A stretch of 64,000 nt of DNA from Sphaerisporangium flaviroseum (GTDB lineage Bacteria; Actinomycetota; Actinomycetes; Streptosporangiales; Streptosporangiaceae): the NCBI RefSeq assembly GCF_039537005.1, contig NZ_BAAAZR010000027.1, positions 99,380-163,379 of the forward strand, given 5' to 3'. This document shows, piece after piece, positions 42,565-52,583 of the stretch; position 1 is the first letter of the stretch; each line of letters begins with the position of its first letter. The notes under the pieces were generated by a model, which searched no databases, had not been told where the DNA came from, and saw only the letters and a list, made by a program, of their open reading frames with translations. The position numbers and the translations under genes were made by a program.

Positions 42565-45294
42565 ATGCCCTTGAGCCGTCGCCAGCTCTTTCGGGCCGCA
42601 GGCGCGACCGCCGCGCTCTCGGCCGCCGGCCAGGTGGTGGGCATGTCCCCCGCCCTGGCCGCGCTCCCGTGGGCCAGATCCGAAATCGGTGTCTCAGCCT
42701 ACGAGTTCGACCTCGGCCAGGTCCGGCTGACCTCCGGCCGGTGGCTGGACAACCAGAACCGCACACTCAACTACCTGCGCTTCGTCGACGTCGACCGGCT
42801 GCTGTATGTCTTCCGCGCCAACCACCGCCTGTCCACCAACGGCGCGACGGCCAACGGCGGCTGGGACGCGCCCAGCTTCCCGTTCCGGTCCCACATGCAG
42901 GGCCACTTCCTGACGGCCTGGGCACAGGCCTATGCCGTACTCGGAGACACCACCTGCCGGGACAAGGCCAACCAGATGGTCGCCGAGCTGGCCAGATGCC
43001 AGGCCAACAACGGCGCGGCCGGGTTCACCACCGGCTACCTGTCGGGTTTCCCCGAGTCCGACATCACCGCGGTCGAGAACCGCACGCTGAGCAACGGCAA
43101 CGTGCCGTACTACTGCATTCACAAGACCCTCGCCGGGCTGCTGGACGTGTGGCGGCACATCGGCAACACCCAGGCCAGGACCGTGCTTCTGGCCCTCGCC
43201 GGGTGGGTGGACACCCGGACCGGCCGCCTGTCCTCCAGCCAGATGCAGGCCATGCTCGGCACCGAGTTCGGCGGCATGAACGCCGTGCTCACCGACCTGT
43301 ACCAGATGACCGGGGACTCCCGCTGGCTGACGGTCGCGCAGCGCTTCGACCACGCCGCAGTGTTCGACCCGCTCGCCTCCAACCAGGACCGGCTCAATGG
43401 CCTGCACGCCAACACGCAGGTGCCCAAGTGGATCGGCGCCGCGCGGGAGTACAAGGCGACCGGGACCACCCGCTACCGCGACATCGCCGCCAACGCCTGG
43501 GCCATCACGATCAATGCCCACACCTACGCCAACGGCTCCAACAGCCAGGCCGAGCACTTCCGCGCCCCCAACGCCATCGCCGGGTACCTGACCAGGGACA
43601 CCGGCGAGGCCTGCAACACCTACAACATGCTCAAGCTCACCCGGGAGTTGTGGACGTTGTCGCCGACCCGGGCCGACTACTTCGACTACTTCGAGAACGC
43701 CCTGCTCAACCACCTGCTCGGCCAGCAGAACCCGGCCGACAGCCGGGGCCACGTCACCTACTTCACCCCGCTCAACCCCGGCGGAAGGAAAGGCGTCGGC
43801 CCGGCCTGGGGCGGCGGCACGTGGAGTACCGACTACAACTCGATGTGGTGCTGCCAGGGCACCGGCATCGAGACCAATACCAAGCTGATGGACTCGATCT
43901 ACTTCCACAACGGCACCACGCTGTTCGTGAACCTGTTCGCGCCCTCCACGCTCAACTGGTCACAGCGTGGCATCACGGTCACCCAGACGACGTCGTATCC
44001 GGTGAGCGACACCACGTCGTTGCAGGTCACCGGCGATGTGAACGGGTCATGGACGATACAGGTCCGCATCCCGGCCTGGACCCAGGGCGCGACGATCAGT
44101 GTCAACGGCGTCCAGCAGAGCATCGTCACCACCCCGGGCACCTACGCCTCGATCACCCGGTCGTGGACGTCGGGCGACACGGTGACCGTACGGCTTCCGA
44201 TGCGGGTGGTCCTGAAGGCCGCCAACGACAACCCGAACCTGCAGGCCGTCACCTACGGTCCCGTCGTGCTGTCCGGCAACTATGGGAGTGCATCCCTGTC
44301 GTCGGCGCCGGCGCTGACCCCCTCGACGATCACCCGGACCAGCACCTCGGCACTGGCGTTCACGGCCACGGCCAACGGGGCATCGGTGAATCTGGGTCCG
44401 TTCTACGACGCCGCCGACCACAACTACGTCGTCTACTGGAACGCCACGGGGCAGGGCGGCGGGGGCGGCGGGACGAGCTTCCGGCTGATCAACGCGGCCA
44501 GCGGGCTGGCACTCGGCATCCAGAACATGTCCACCGCGGACGGCGGCCTGGCGCTGCAGTGGACCGACAACGGCACCGCCGACCATGACTGGGTGCCGGT
44601 CGTGGACGGCAACGGGCTGCGGTTCCGCAACGTCAACAGCGGCAAGGTGCTGGGCGTCGAGAACATGTCGACGGCCGACAACGCCCGGGTCATGCAGTGG
44701 GGTGACACCGGCACCGCCGACCACCGGTGGACGATCACCGACGTCGGCGACGGCTCGGTCAAGATTCGCAACGCCAACAGCTCGAAGCTGCTGGGCATCC
44801 TGAACGGCTCGACCGCCAACGGCGCCCAGGCGGTCCAGGACCCGGACAACGGCTCGGCCGACAACCAGTGGCGGTTCGTACCCAACGGCGCCCGCCGCGT
44901 CCAGAACGTGGCGACCGGCATGGTGCTCGGGGTCACCAACATGTCCACCGCCGACGGCGCGCTCGTCATCCAGTGGGGTGACAGCGGCACCGCCGATCAC
45001 CTCTGGACGGCCGTCGTCGACACCGGCGGATACCTGCGCTTGCGCAACTCCAACAGTCAGAAGGTGCTGGGGGTGGAGAACGCCGCCACCGCGGCGGGTT
45101 CCCGAGTCGTGCAGTGGGCCGACAACGGCACCGGTGACCACCGCTGGCGGCTGCGCTACGGGAGCGACGCCACCTTCCGCATCCAGTGCGCGAACGGCGG
45201 CCGGGTCCTCGGTCTGGCGGGCACCGCCCAGGGCGCGCAGATCGTGCTCGCCGACGACAACGGCTCGAACAACAACCTCTGGAGGTTCCTGTGA
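42565..45294 (+). CDS. Tat-exported GH127 beta-L-arabinofuranosidase with tandem ricin modules
   Basis: 909 residues; ATG after AAGGAG. Tat signal LSRRQLFRAAG with cleavage near residue 32. The GH127 (DUF1680) barrel and sandwich (about 35-620) keep the zinc-thiolate catalytic set: Glu and Cys in TGEACNTYNM and the Cys pair in MWCCQG, matching Glu338/Cys340/Cys417/Cys418 of Bifidobacterium HypBA1. After a Gly-rich linker, about 275 residues hold six QNMSTADGG-like repeats, i.e. two ricin-type trefoils of the type that is N-terminal in the next genes. First gene of the operon; the next start overlaps its stop. Removes beta-linked L-arabinose from extensin-like or arabinan glycans. Confidence 0.9.
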   Translation: MPLSRRQLFRAAGATAALSAAGQVVGMSPALAALPWARSEIGVSAYEFDLGQVRLTSGRWLDNQNRTLNYLRFVDVDRLLYVFRANHRLSTNGATANGGWDAPSFPFRSHMQGHFLTAWAQAYAVLGDTTCRDKANQMVAELARCQANNGAAGFTTGYLSGFPESDITAVENRTLSNGNVPYYCIHKTLAGLLDVWRHIGNTQARTVLLALAGWVDTRTGRLSSSQMQAMLGTEFGGMNAVLTDLYQMTGDSRWLTVAQRFDHAAVFDPLASNQDRLNGLHANTQVPKWIGAAREYKATGTTRYRDIAANAWAITINAHTYANGSNSQAEHFRAPNAIAGYLTRDTGEACNTYNMLKLTRELWTLSPTRADYFDYFENALLNHLLGQQNPADSRGHVTYFTPLNPGGRKGVGPAWGGGTWSTDYNSMWCCQGTGIETNTKLMDSIYFHNGTTLFVNLFAPSTLNWSQRGITVTQTTSYPVSDTTSLQVTGDVNGSWTIQVRIPAWTQGATISVNGVQQSIVTTPGTYASITRSWTSGDTVTVRLPMRVVLKAANDNPNLQAVTYGPVVLSGNYGSASLSSAPALTPSTITRTSTSALAFTATANGASVNLGPFYDAADHNYVVYWNATGQGGGGGGTSFRLINAASGLALGIQNMSTADGGLALQWTDNGTADHDWVPVVDGNGLRFRNVNSGKVLGVENMSTADNARVMQWGDTGTADHRWTITDVGDGSVKIRNANSSKLLGILNGSTANGAQAVQDPDNGSADNQWRFVPNGARRVQNVATGMVLGVTNMSTADGALVIQWGDSGTADHLWTAVVDTGGYLRLRNSNSQKVLGVENAATAAGSRVVQWADNGTGDHRWRLRYGSDATFRIQCANGGRVLGLAGTAQGAQIVLADDNGSNNNLWRFL

Positions 45295-47354
45295 GACGTG
45301 TGCTCGCGGTTCTCTCATCTCTGCTGCTCGTGGGCGTGTTTCTCGCGACCCAGGCCGCGAACGCGGCGACCGTCGACACCAACGCCTGGTACGTGCTGGT
45401 CAACCGCAACAGCGGCAAGGCCCTGGACGTCTACAACCTGTCGACGGCCGACGGCGGCCGGATCACCCAGTGGGCCCGCAACGACGGCAACCAGCAGCAG
45501 TGGCAGTTCGTCGACTCGGGCGGCGGCTACTACCGCGTCAAGTCCCGCCACTCGGGCAAGGTGCTGGACGTCTCCAACTTCTCCACCGCCAACGGCGGGG
45601 CGATCGTGCAGTGGGCCGACCTCAACGGCACCAACCAGCAGTTCCGGCTGGCCGACTCGGCCGGCGGATACGTCCGCCTGATCAACCGCAACAGCAACAA
45701 GGCCGTCGAGGTCCAGAACGCCTCCACCGCCGACGGCGCCAACGTCGTCCAGTACGACGACTGGGGCGGCAACAACCAGCAGTGGCAGCTCATCCAGGTC
45801 GGCAGCGGACCGAACCCGACGCCCACGCCCACGCCCACGCCCACGCCGAATCCGGGCGGCAACTACACCAACCCCGTGGTCTGGCAGGACTTCGCCGACG
45901 GCGACATCATCCGGGTCGGCGACGCCTACTACTACTCGGCCTCGACGATGCACTACTCACCCGGCGCGCCGATCCTGCGCTCCTACAACCTGGTCGACTG
46001 GGAGTACGCGGGCCATTCGGTGCCCAGGCTCGACTTCGGCTCAGGCGCCTACGACCTCAACGGCGGCCGGGCCTATGTGAAGGGCATCTGGGCCTCGACG
46101 CTCAACTACCGGCCGAGCAACAGCACGTACTACTGGATAGGCTGCGTCGAGTTCAACCGCTCCTACGTCTACACCGCCTCCGCCGTGGACGGGACCTGGA
46201 CCAAGCGCTCGCAGATCAACAACTGCTACTACGACGCCGGCCTGCTCGTCGACGACAACGACACCATGTACGTCGCCTACGGCAACAGCACGATCAGCGT
46301 CGCCCAGCTCTCGGCCGACGGGCTCAGCCAGGTGCGCGCCCAGCAGGTGTTCCAGACCCCCTCCAGCGTCGGCACCCTGGAGGGCGCTCGCTTCTACAAG
46401 CGCAACGGCTACTACTACATCTGGCTGACCCGCCCGGCCAACGGCCAGTACGTGCTGCGCTCGACCAGCCCGTTCGGTCCGTACGAGATGCGGCAGGTCC
46501 TGCTGAACATGCCAGGCCCGATCTCCGGCGGCGGCGTGCCGCACCAGGGCGGCCTGGTGCAGACGCAGAACGGCGCCTGGTACTACATGTCGTTCGTCGA
46601 CGCCTACCCCGGCGGCCGGGTACCGGCCCTGGCGCCGATCACCTGGAGCGCCGACGGCTGGCCCACCATCCAGACGGTCAACGGCGGCTGGGGTGTCAAC
46701 TATCCCCGGCCGAACATCCAGACCTCCAAGACCGTCGCGTCGATGATCGGCCCGGACACGTTCACATCGGCCAGTCTCGGTCACCGGTGGGAGTGGAACC
46801 ACAACCCCGACACCAGCCGCTTCTCCACCGGCAACGGCCTGCGCCTGCAGACCGCGACCGTCACAGGCGACCTCTACAACGCCCGCAACACCCTGACCCA
46901 CCGCATCCAGGGCCCGTCGTCGACGGCGACGATCGAGCTCGACTACTCGGCGATGGCCAACGGTGACCGGTCCGGGCTGGCGATGCTTCGGGATCAGTCG
47001 GCGTGGATCGGCGTCAAACGCGACAACGGCGTCAACCGGGTGGTGATGACCAACGGCCTGACCATGAACAGCAGTTGGGCCACCACGGGCACCGGCACCG
47101 AGGCGGCCAGTGCGAACATTTCGGGCGGCCGGCTCTGGTTGCGGGTGAACGCCGACATCCGGCCGGGTTCGGGCAGACAGGCCAGGTTCTCCTACAGCAC
47201 GGACGGCGTGAACTTCACCGCGCTCGGACCGGCCTTCACGTTGAACAACGCCTGGCAGTTCTTCATGGGATACCGCTTCGGCATCTTCAACTACGCCACC
47301 CAGGCACTGGGCGGAGCGGTGACCGTGCGCCGGTTCGACCTCACCACACCGTGA
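45291..47354 (+). CDS. Secreted GH43 arabinofuranosidase/xylosidase with N-terminal CBM13
   Basis: 687 residues from the GTG at 45291 (GGAGG upstream), overlapping the GH127 stop. Signal peptide about 1-25. N-terminal ricin trefoil (about 26-165), Pro-Thr linker, GH43 propeller (about 185-480) with Asp in FADGDIIRVGD, Asp in YDAGLLVDDND and Glu in TLEGARFYKRNG, then a concanavalin-like C-terminal domain (about 490-687) as in family 43 beta-xylosidases. Distinct subfamily from the GH43 genes at 23784 and 50648. Likely releases arabinose or xylose from xylan or arabinan. Confidence 0.88.
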   Translation: MRRVLAVLSSLLLVGVFLATQAANAATVDTNAWYVLVNRNSGKALDVYNLSTADGGRITQWARNDGNQQQWQFVDSGGGYYRVKSRHSGKVLDVSNFSTANGGAIVQWADLNGTNQQFRLADSAGGYVRLINRNSNKAVEVQNASTADGANVVQYDDWGGNNQQWQLIQVGSGPNPTPTPTPTPTPNPGGNYTNPVVWQDFADGDIIRVGDAYYYSASTMHYSPGAPILRSYNLVDWEYAGHSVPRLDFGSGAYDLNGGRAYVKGIWASTLNYRPSNSTYYWIGCVEFNRSYVYTASAVDGTWTKRSQINNCYYDAGLLVDDNDTMYVAYGNSTISVAQLSADGLSQVRAQQVFQTPSSVGTLEGARFYKRNGYYYIWLTRPANGQYVLRSTSPFGPYEMRQVLLNMPGPISGGGVPHQGGLVQTQNGAWYYMSFVDAYPGGRVPALAPITWSADGWPTIQTVNGGWGVNYPRPNIQTSKTVASMIGPDTFTSASLGHRWEWNHNPDTSRFSTGNGLRLQTATVTGDLYNARNTLTHRIQGPSSTATIELDYSAMANGDRSGLAMLRDQSAWIGVKRDNGVNRVVMTNGLTMNSSWATTGTGTEAASANISGGRLWLRVNADIRPGSGRQARFSYSTDGVNFTALGPAFTLNNAWQFFMGYRFGIFNYATQALGGAVTVRRFDLTTP

Positions 47355-47368
47355 ACGAAGGGCATCCC

Positions 47369-48874
47369 GTGACGAACCCCCCAAGCCGCTCGGTCCGGTC
47401 TTCCGGGCGCGCACGGCTACGGAAACTGCTGTCCCTCCTGAGCGCCGGCGCGGTCGCCATCGGCCTGGCGGTGGCGGTCACCGCTCCGGCGGACGCCGCC
47501 TCCACGCTGGGCGCGTCGGCGGCCGAGAGAGGCGGCCGCTACTTCGGCGCCGCCATCGCCGCCGGCAGGCTCGGCGACTCCACCTACGTCAGCATCCTGA
47601 ACCGCGAGTTCAACTCGGTGACCCCCGAGAACGAGATGAAGTGGGACGCCACCGAGCCCCAGCGCGGCAACTTCACCTACACCAACGCCAACCGGATCGT
47701 GAACCACGCCCTGGGGCAGGGCATGAAGATCCGCGGTCACGCCCTGCTCTGGCACGCCCAGCAGCCCGGATGGGCCCAAGGCCTGTCCGGCTCGACACTC
47801 CGCGATGCCGCCATCAACCACGTCACCCAGGTCGCCACCTACTTCCGCGGCAAGATCCACTCCTGGGACGTCGTCAACGAGGCGTTCGCCGACGGCGGCT
47901 CCGGCGGCCGGCGCGATTCCAACCTCCAGCGGACCGGCAACGACTGGATCGAGGCCGCCTTCCGCGCCGCTCGGGCCGCCGACCCGGGCGCGAAGCTGTG
48001 CTACAACGACTACAACACCGACGGGGTCAACGCCAAGAGCACCGGCATCTACAACATGGTGCGCGACTTCAAGTCGCGCGGCGTGCCGATCGACTGCGTC
48101 GGCTTCCAGTCCCACCTGGGCAACTCCGTCTCCGGTGACTACCAGGCCAACCTCCAGCGCTTCGCCGACCTCGGGGTCGACGTCCAGATCACCGAACTCG
48201 ACGTGGCCCAAGGGTCCAACCAGGCCAACGTCTACGCCACGGTGACCCGCGCCTGCCTGGCGGTGTCCCGGTGCGCCGGCATCACCGTCTGGGGCATCCG
48301 CGACAGCGACTCCTGGCGCACCGGGGAGAACCCCCTGCTGTTCGACGCCTCCGGCAACAAGAAGGCGGCCTACACCAGCACGCTCAACGCCCTCAACGGC
48401 GGTTCCACCAACCCGACACCGACCCCGACCCCGGGCCAGGTCGACACCAACGCCTGGTACGTGCTGGTCAACCGCAACAGCGGCAAGGCCCTGGACGTCT
48501 ACAACCTGTCGACGGCCGACGGCGGCCGGATCACCCAGTGGGCCCGTAACAACGGCAACCAGCAGCAGTGGCAGTTCGTCGACTCGGGCGGCGGCTACTA
48601 CCGCGTCAAGTCCCGCCACTCGGGCAAGGTCGTGGACGTCAGCAACTTCTCCACCGCCAACGGCGGGGCGATCGTGCAGTGGGCCGACCTCAACGGCACC
48701 AACCAGCAGTGGCGCCTCGCCGACTCGGCCGGCGGCTACGTCCGCCTGATCAACCGCAACAGCAACAAGGCCCTGGAGGTTCAAGGCGCCTCCACCGCCG
48801 ACGGGGCGAACATCGTCCAGTACGACGACTGGGGCGGCAACAACCAGCAGTGGCAGCTCTCCCGTGTCGGTTGA
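47369..48874 (+). CDS. Secreted GH10 endo-beta-1,4-xylanase with C-terminal CBM13
   Basis: 501 residues from the GTG at 47369 (GAAGGG upstream), 14 bp after the previous stop. Signal peptide about 1-45. GH10 barrel about 48-345: WHAQQPGW, acid/base Glu in WDVVNEAF, nucleophile Glu in QITELDV, and the C-terminal WGIRDSDSWR. Short Pro-Thr linker and a ricin-type CBM13 (about 360-501) almost identical to those of the two flanking genes. It is the main-chain cutter of this operon. Confidence 0.95.
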   Translation: MTNPPSRSVRSSGRARLRKLLSLLSAGAVAIGLAVAVTAPADAASTLGASAAERGGRYFGAAIAAGRLGDSTYVSILNREFNSVTPENEMKWDATEPQRGNFTYTNANRIVNHALGQGMKIRGHALLWHAQQPGWAQGLSGSTLRDAAINHVTQVATYFRGKIHSWDVVNEAFADGGSGGRRDSNLQRTGNDWIEAAFRAARAADPGAKLCYNDYNTDGVNAKSTGIYNMVRDFKSRGVPIDCVGFQSHLGNSVSGDYQANLQRFADLGVDVQITELDVAQGSNQANVYATVTRACLAVSRCAGITVWGIRDSDSWRTGENPLLFDASGNKKAAYTSTLNALNGGSTNPTPTPTPGQVDTNAWYVLVNRNSGKALDVYNLSTADGGRITQWARNNGNQQQWQFVDSGGGYYRVKSRHSGKVVDVSNFSTANGGAIVQWADLNGTNQQWRLADSAGGYVRLINRNSNKALEVQGASTADGANIVQYDDWGGNNQQWQLSRVG

Positions 48875-49440
48875 GCGGTCCCCGATCAAGGAGCACACCT
48901 TGGAACTCACGCACGCCCGGCGCCCGCGCCGGAGTACGGCGGCGATCATCGCGGTCGTGACCACACTCGTGACCGGTCTCCTGGTCGCGTTGGGCTCGAC
49001 GATCGCCGCGAACGCGGCGACCGTCGACACCAACGCCTGGTACGTGCTGGTCAACCGGAACAGCGGCAAGGCCCTGGACGTCTACAACCTGGCCACCAAC
49101 GACGGCGCCCGCATCACCCAGTGGGCCCGTAACAACGGCAACCAGCAGCAGTGGCAGTTCGTCGACTCGGGCGGCGGCTACTACCGCGTCAAGTCCCGCC
49201 ACTCGGGCAAGGTCGTGGACGTCAGCAACTTCTCCACCGCCAACGGCGGGGCGATCGTGCAGTGGGCCGACCTCAACGGCACCAACCAGCAGTGGCGCCT
49301 CGCCGACTCGGCCGGCGGCTACGTCCGCCTGATCAACCGCAACAGCAACAAGGCCCTGGAGGTTCAAGGCGCCTCCACCGCCGACGGGGCGAACATCGTC
49401 CAGTACGACGACTGGGGCGGCAACAACCAGCAGTGGCAAC
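48439..49440. repeat. Near-identical CBM13 coding blocks
   Basis: The blocks at about 48439-48860 and 49021-49440 agree without a difference over roughly 300 bp (48540-48856 against 49122-49438), including silent positions. A third, less similar copy is at about 45370-45790. This points to recent duplication or gene conversion. Confidence 0.85.
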
Positions 49441-50405
49441 TCGTCCAGGTCGGCGGCGGCAACCCCGATCCGACGCCGACGCCGACGCCGACGGGCACGT
49501 GCAATCTCCCGTCGACGTACCGCTGGACCTCGACCGGTTCGCTGGCGACCCCGAAGTCGGGGTGGGTCTCGCTCAAGGACTTCACCGTCGCGCCCTACAA
49601 CGGCCAGCACCTGGTCTACGCGACCACCCACGACACGGGCACCCGATGGGGCTCGATGAACTTCAGCCTCTTCTCCAACTGGTCGCAGATGGCCTCGGCC
49701 GCCCAGAACACCATGTCCGCCTCCACGGTGGCGCCCACGCTGTTCTACTTCGCCCCCAGGAACATCTGGGTGCTGGCCTACCAATGGGGCAGCACCCCCT
49801 TCTCCTACCGGACCTCCACCAACCCCACCAACCCCAACGGCTGGTCAGCAGAGCAGCCCTTGTTCACCGGAAGCATCTCCGACTCCGGTACCGGACCCAT
49901 CGACCAGACCCTCATCGCCGACAGCACGAACATGTACCTGTTCTTCGCCGGGGACAACGGCAGGATCTACCGGGCGAGCATGCCCATCGGCAACTTCCCG
50001 GGCAACTTCGGCTCGACCTCGACCGTGATCATGAGTGACTCCACCAACAACCTGTTCGAGGCGGTGCAGGTCTACAAGCTGCAGGGCCAGAACCGCTACC
50101 TCATGCTCGTGGAGGCGATCGGCTCGCAGGGCCGCTACTTCCGCTCCTTCACCGCCACCAGTTTGAACGGGACCTGGACACCGCAGGCCGCCACCGAGAG
50201 CAACCCCTTCGCCGGCAAGGCCAACAGCGGCGCCACCTGGACCAACGACATCAGCCACGGCGAGCTGGTGCGCAGCAACGCCGACCAGACCATGACCGTC
50301 GACCCCTGCAACCTGCAGCTGCTCTACCAGGGCCGCAGCCCCAGCTCCGGCGGCGACTACGGCCTCCTGCCCTACCGGCCGGGCGTGCTGACACTACAGC
50401 GCTGA
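48900..50405 (+). CDS. Secreted GH62 alpha-L-arabinofuranosidase with N-terminal CBM13
   Basis: 501 residues from the TTG at 48900, six bases after AAGGAG; a GTG at 48864 would overlap the xylanase and has no site. Signal peptide about 1-40. Ricin trefoil about 41-180, Pro-Thr linker, GH62 propeller about 197-501 (TYRWTSTGSLATPKSGWVSLKD in its first blade, WVLAYQWG, DQTLIADSTNMYLFF, LFEAVQVYKL, ATESNPFAGKANSGATW). GH62 enzymes remove single arabinose residues from arabinoxylan and so work with the upstream GH10. A hairpin follows 85 bp after the stop. Confidence 0.92.
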   Translation: MELTHARRPRRSTAAIIAVVTTLVTGLLVALGSTIAANAATVDTNAWYVLVNRNSGKALDVYNLATNDGARITQWARNNGNQQQWQFVDSGGGYYRVKSRHSGKVVDVSNFSTANGGAIVQWADLNGTNQQWRLADSAGGYVRLINRNSNKALEVQGASTADGANIVQYDDWGGNNQQWQLVQVGGGNPDPTPTPTPTGTCNLPSTYRWTSTGSLATPKSGWVSLKDFTVAPYNGQHLVYATTHDTGTRWGSMNFSLFSNWSQMASAAQNTMSASTVAPTLFYFAPRNIWVLAYQWGSTPFSYRTSTNPTNPNGWSAEQPLFTGSISDSGTGPIDQTLIADSTNMYLFFAGDNGRIYRASMPIGNFPGNFGSTSTVIMSDSTNNLFEAVQVYKLQGQNRYLMLVEAIGSQGRYFRSFTATSLNGTWTPQAATESNPFAGKANSGATWTNDISHGELVRSNADQTMTVDPCNLQLLYQGRSPSSGGDYGLLPYRPGVLTLQR

Positions 50406-50490
50406 CCGACGAAACACAGCTCCGCCTCGGATGTTCCTGACGGTTCCCCCGCATCGGGCGAGCGCGATCAGGACCGGGTGGAACCGCAGC

Positions 50491-50519
50491 GGCGGGCTCG
50501 GCACAAGACCGAGCCCGCC
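50491..50519 (+). terminator. Hairpin after GH62
   Basis: Perfect 11-bp stem GGCGGGCTCGG / CCGAGCCCGCC with a 7-nt loop, in the 242-bp gap between GH62 and the next GH43. It may end or attenuate the four-gene transcript. Confidence 0.7.
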
Positions 50520-50647
50520 CGAGTCACACAGACCGGCTCCCCCTGCTGATCATCCCTTGAACCGGTCCCGGGCGCGGGAGGAGGGAGCGCTCACCGCGCC
50601 CGGGACCCCCAATACCCCCCGGCACAACCGCTTGAAAGAGATGACAG

Positions 50648-52459
50648 GTGAAACTCCTCGTTCGCCGCCTGGTTTTGTGGATCATGAGCGCGCTTCTGCT
50701 GGCGACGCTGGTGCCGTCCTCAGCGCGGGCCGACAACCCGATCGTCCAGACGATCTACACCGCCGACCCCGCCCCCCTCGTCCACAACGGCCGCGTCTAC
50801 CTCTACACCGGCCACGACGAGGACGGCTCCACGTACTTCACCATGCGCGACTGGCGCGTCTTCTCCTCCACCGACATGGCCAACTGGACCGACCACGGCT
50901 CCCCCATGAGCCTGGCCACCTTCACCTGGGCCGACGCCAACGCCTGGGCCGGCCATGTCATCCCCCGCAACGGCCGCTTCTACTGGTACGTCCCGGTGCG
51001 CAACCGGGCGACCGGCGGCATGGCCATCGGCGTCGCCGTCGGAGACAGCCCCACCGGGCCCTTCCGTGACGCGCTGGGCCGCCCGCTGGTCGAGAACGGC
51101 GAGATCGACCCGCACGCCTTCATCGACGACAACGGCCAGGCCTACCTGTACTGGGGTAACCCTCGCCTTTGGTACGTCCGGCTCAACACCGACATGACCT
51201 CGTTCTCGGGGAGCCCCACCCAGATCCCGTTGACCGCGGCCGGCTTCGGCGCACGCAGCGGCAACGCGAGCCGTCCCACCCTCTACGAAGAGGGCCCCTG
51301 GATCTTCAAACGCAACGGCCTCTACTACACCGTGTTCGCCGCCGAATGCTGCTCGGAGTTCATCGCCTACTCCACGGCTCCCAGTGCCACCGGGCCGTGG
51401 ACGTACCGGGGAACGATCATGCCGAGGCAGGGGTCGAGCTTCACCAACCACGCCGGGATCCTCGACTACGCCGGCGGGTCGTACTTCTTCTACCACAACG
51501 GCGCCCTGCCGGGCGGCGGCGGTTACACCAGGTCGGTGGCCATGGAGAAGTTCACCTACAACGCCGACGGCACCATACCCACCATCACCATGACCACCGC
51601 CGGGCCGCCCCAGGTGGGGACGTTGAACCCGTTCGTCCGCCAGGAAGCCGAAACGATCGCCTGGGCGCAGGGAGTGGAGACCGAGCCCTCCAGCGAAGGC
51701 GGCATGAACGTCGGCTTCATCGAGAACGGCGACCACATCAAGGTCAAGGGCGTCGCCTTCGGCAACGGAGCCTCCTCCTTCACCGCCCGCGTCGCCTCGG
51801 GCACCAGCGGCGGCCGGATCGAAGTCCGCCTCGGCAGCGCCACCGGCACCCTCGTGGGCACCTGCACCGTCCCCGGCACCGGCGGCTGGCAGAACTGGAC
51901 CACAGTCACCTGCCCCGTCTCCGGCGCGACCGGAACCCGTGACCTCTACCTGCGGTTCGCCGGTGGTAGCGGCTACCTGCTCAACCTGAACTGGTGGCAG
52001 TTCTCCGCGAGCGGCGGCAGCGGCGGAGAACTGCTGACCAACGGCACCATGGAGAACGGCACCACGGGCTGGACCGCCTCCGGCGGCACCCTGTCCTCGG
52101 CGACCCCCGCCTACGCGGGCAGCAGCTCGCTGCTCACCTCCGGCCGTACGGCCGCGTGGAACGGCCCCAACCAGAACGTGACCGCGCAGCTCACCAACGG
52201 CAAGAGCTACACCACGAGCGTCTGGGTCCGCTCGCAGAGCGGCACCCCCAGCGCGAAGGCGACCCTGGCGCTCACCGCGAACGGCACGACGAACTATCTC
52301 CAGCTCACCCCCGCCCAGACGGTGAACACGGGTGGCTGGACCCTGCTGACCGGCACCGCGACCGTGTCATGGACCGGCACGCTCACCAACGCCTCCTTCT
52401 ACGTCGAGACGGCCGCGGGCACCGACGGCCTCTACATCGACGACGCCTCCTTCCAGTGA
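50648..52459 (+). CDS. Secreted GH43 enzyme with CBM6 and CBM4/9-type module
   Basis: 603 residues from a GTG; the ribosome site is weak (AAAGAG). Signal peptide about 1-27. GH43 domain (about 28-330) with Asp in TADPAPLVHNGR, Asp in GEIDPHAF and Glu in YEEGPWIFKRNG. CBM6 about 335-455. The C-terminal 145 residues (ELLTNGTMENGTTGWTASGG ... IDDASFQ) are a CBM4/9-like jelly roll, where the paralogue at 23784 has CBM2 instead. Likely an arabinoxylan arabinofuranohydrolase. The vanished gene at 9463-9537 had this same C-terminus. Confidence 0.9.
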   Translation: MKLLVRRLVLWIMSALLLATLVPSSARADNPIVQTIYTADPAPLVHNGRVYLYTGHDEDGSTYFTMRDWRVFSSTDMANWTDHGSPMSLATFTWADANAWAGHVIPRNGRFYWYVPVRNRATGGMAIGVAVGDSPTGPFRDALGRPLVENGEIDPHAFIDDNGQAYLYWGNPRLWYVRLNTDMTSFSGSPTQIPLTAAGFGARSGNASRPTLYEEGPWIFKRNGLYYTVFAAECCSEFIAYSTAPSATGPWTYRGTIMPRQGSSFTNHAGILDYAGGSYFFYHNGALPGGGGYTRSVAMEKFTYNADGTIPTITMTTAGPPQVGTLNPFVRQEAETIAWAQGVETEPSSEGGMNVGFIENGDHIKVKGVAFGNGASSFTARVASGTSGGRIEVRLGSATGTLVGTCTVPGTGGWQNWTTVTCPVSGATGTRDLYLRFAGGSGYLLNLNWWQFSASGGSGGELLTNGTMENGTTGWTASGGTLSSATPAYAGSSSLLTSGRTAAWNGPNQNVTAQLTNGKSYTTSVWVRSQSGTPSAKATLALTANGTTNYLQLTPAQTVNTGGWTLLTGTATVSWTGTLTNASFYVETAAGTDGLYIDDASFQ

Positions 52460-52583
52460 CGACGGTCGCGCCGTGAGCCCAAGTCCCTCCCCCGCCCGCC
52501 CCCGTAACCATCGAACCCATGTGGTGCGGTGCACGTCATCTCGCCCTGTGGGCCCGATCTCCATCCATCGAGGAGCGAAGTCC

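Noticed and set aside
47417..49784. Long minus-strand frames opposite GH10 and GH62
   Set aside because: Val/Gly/Asp-rich antisense shadows repeating the mirrored CBM13 pattern; no start signals.
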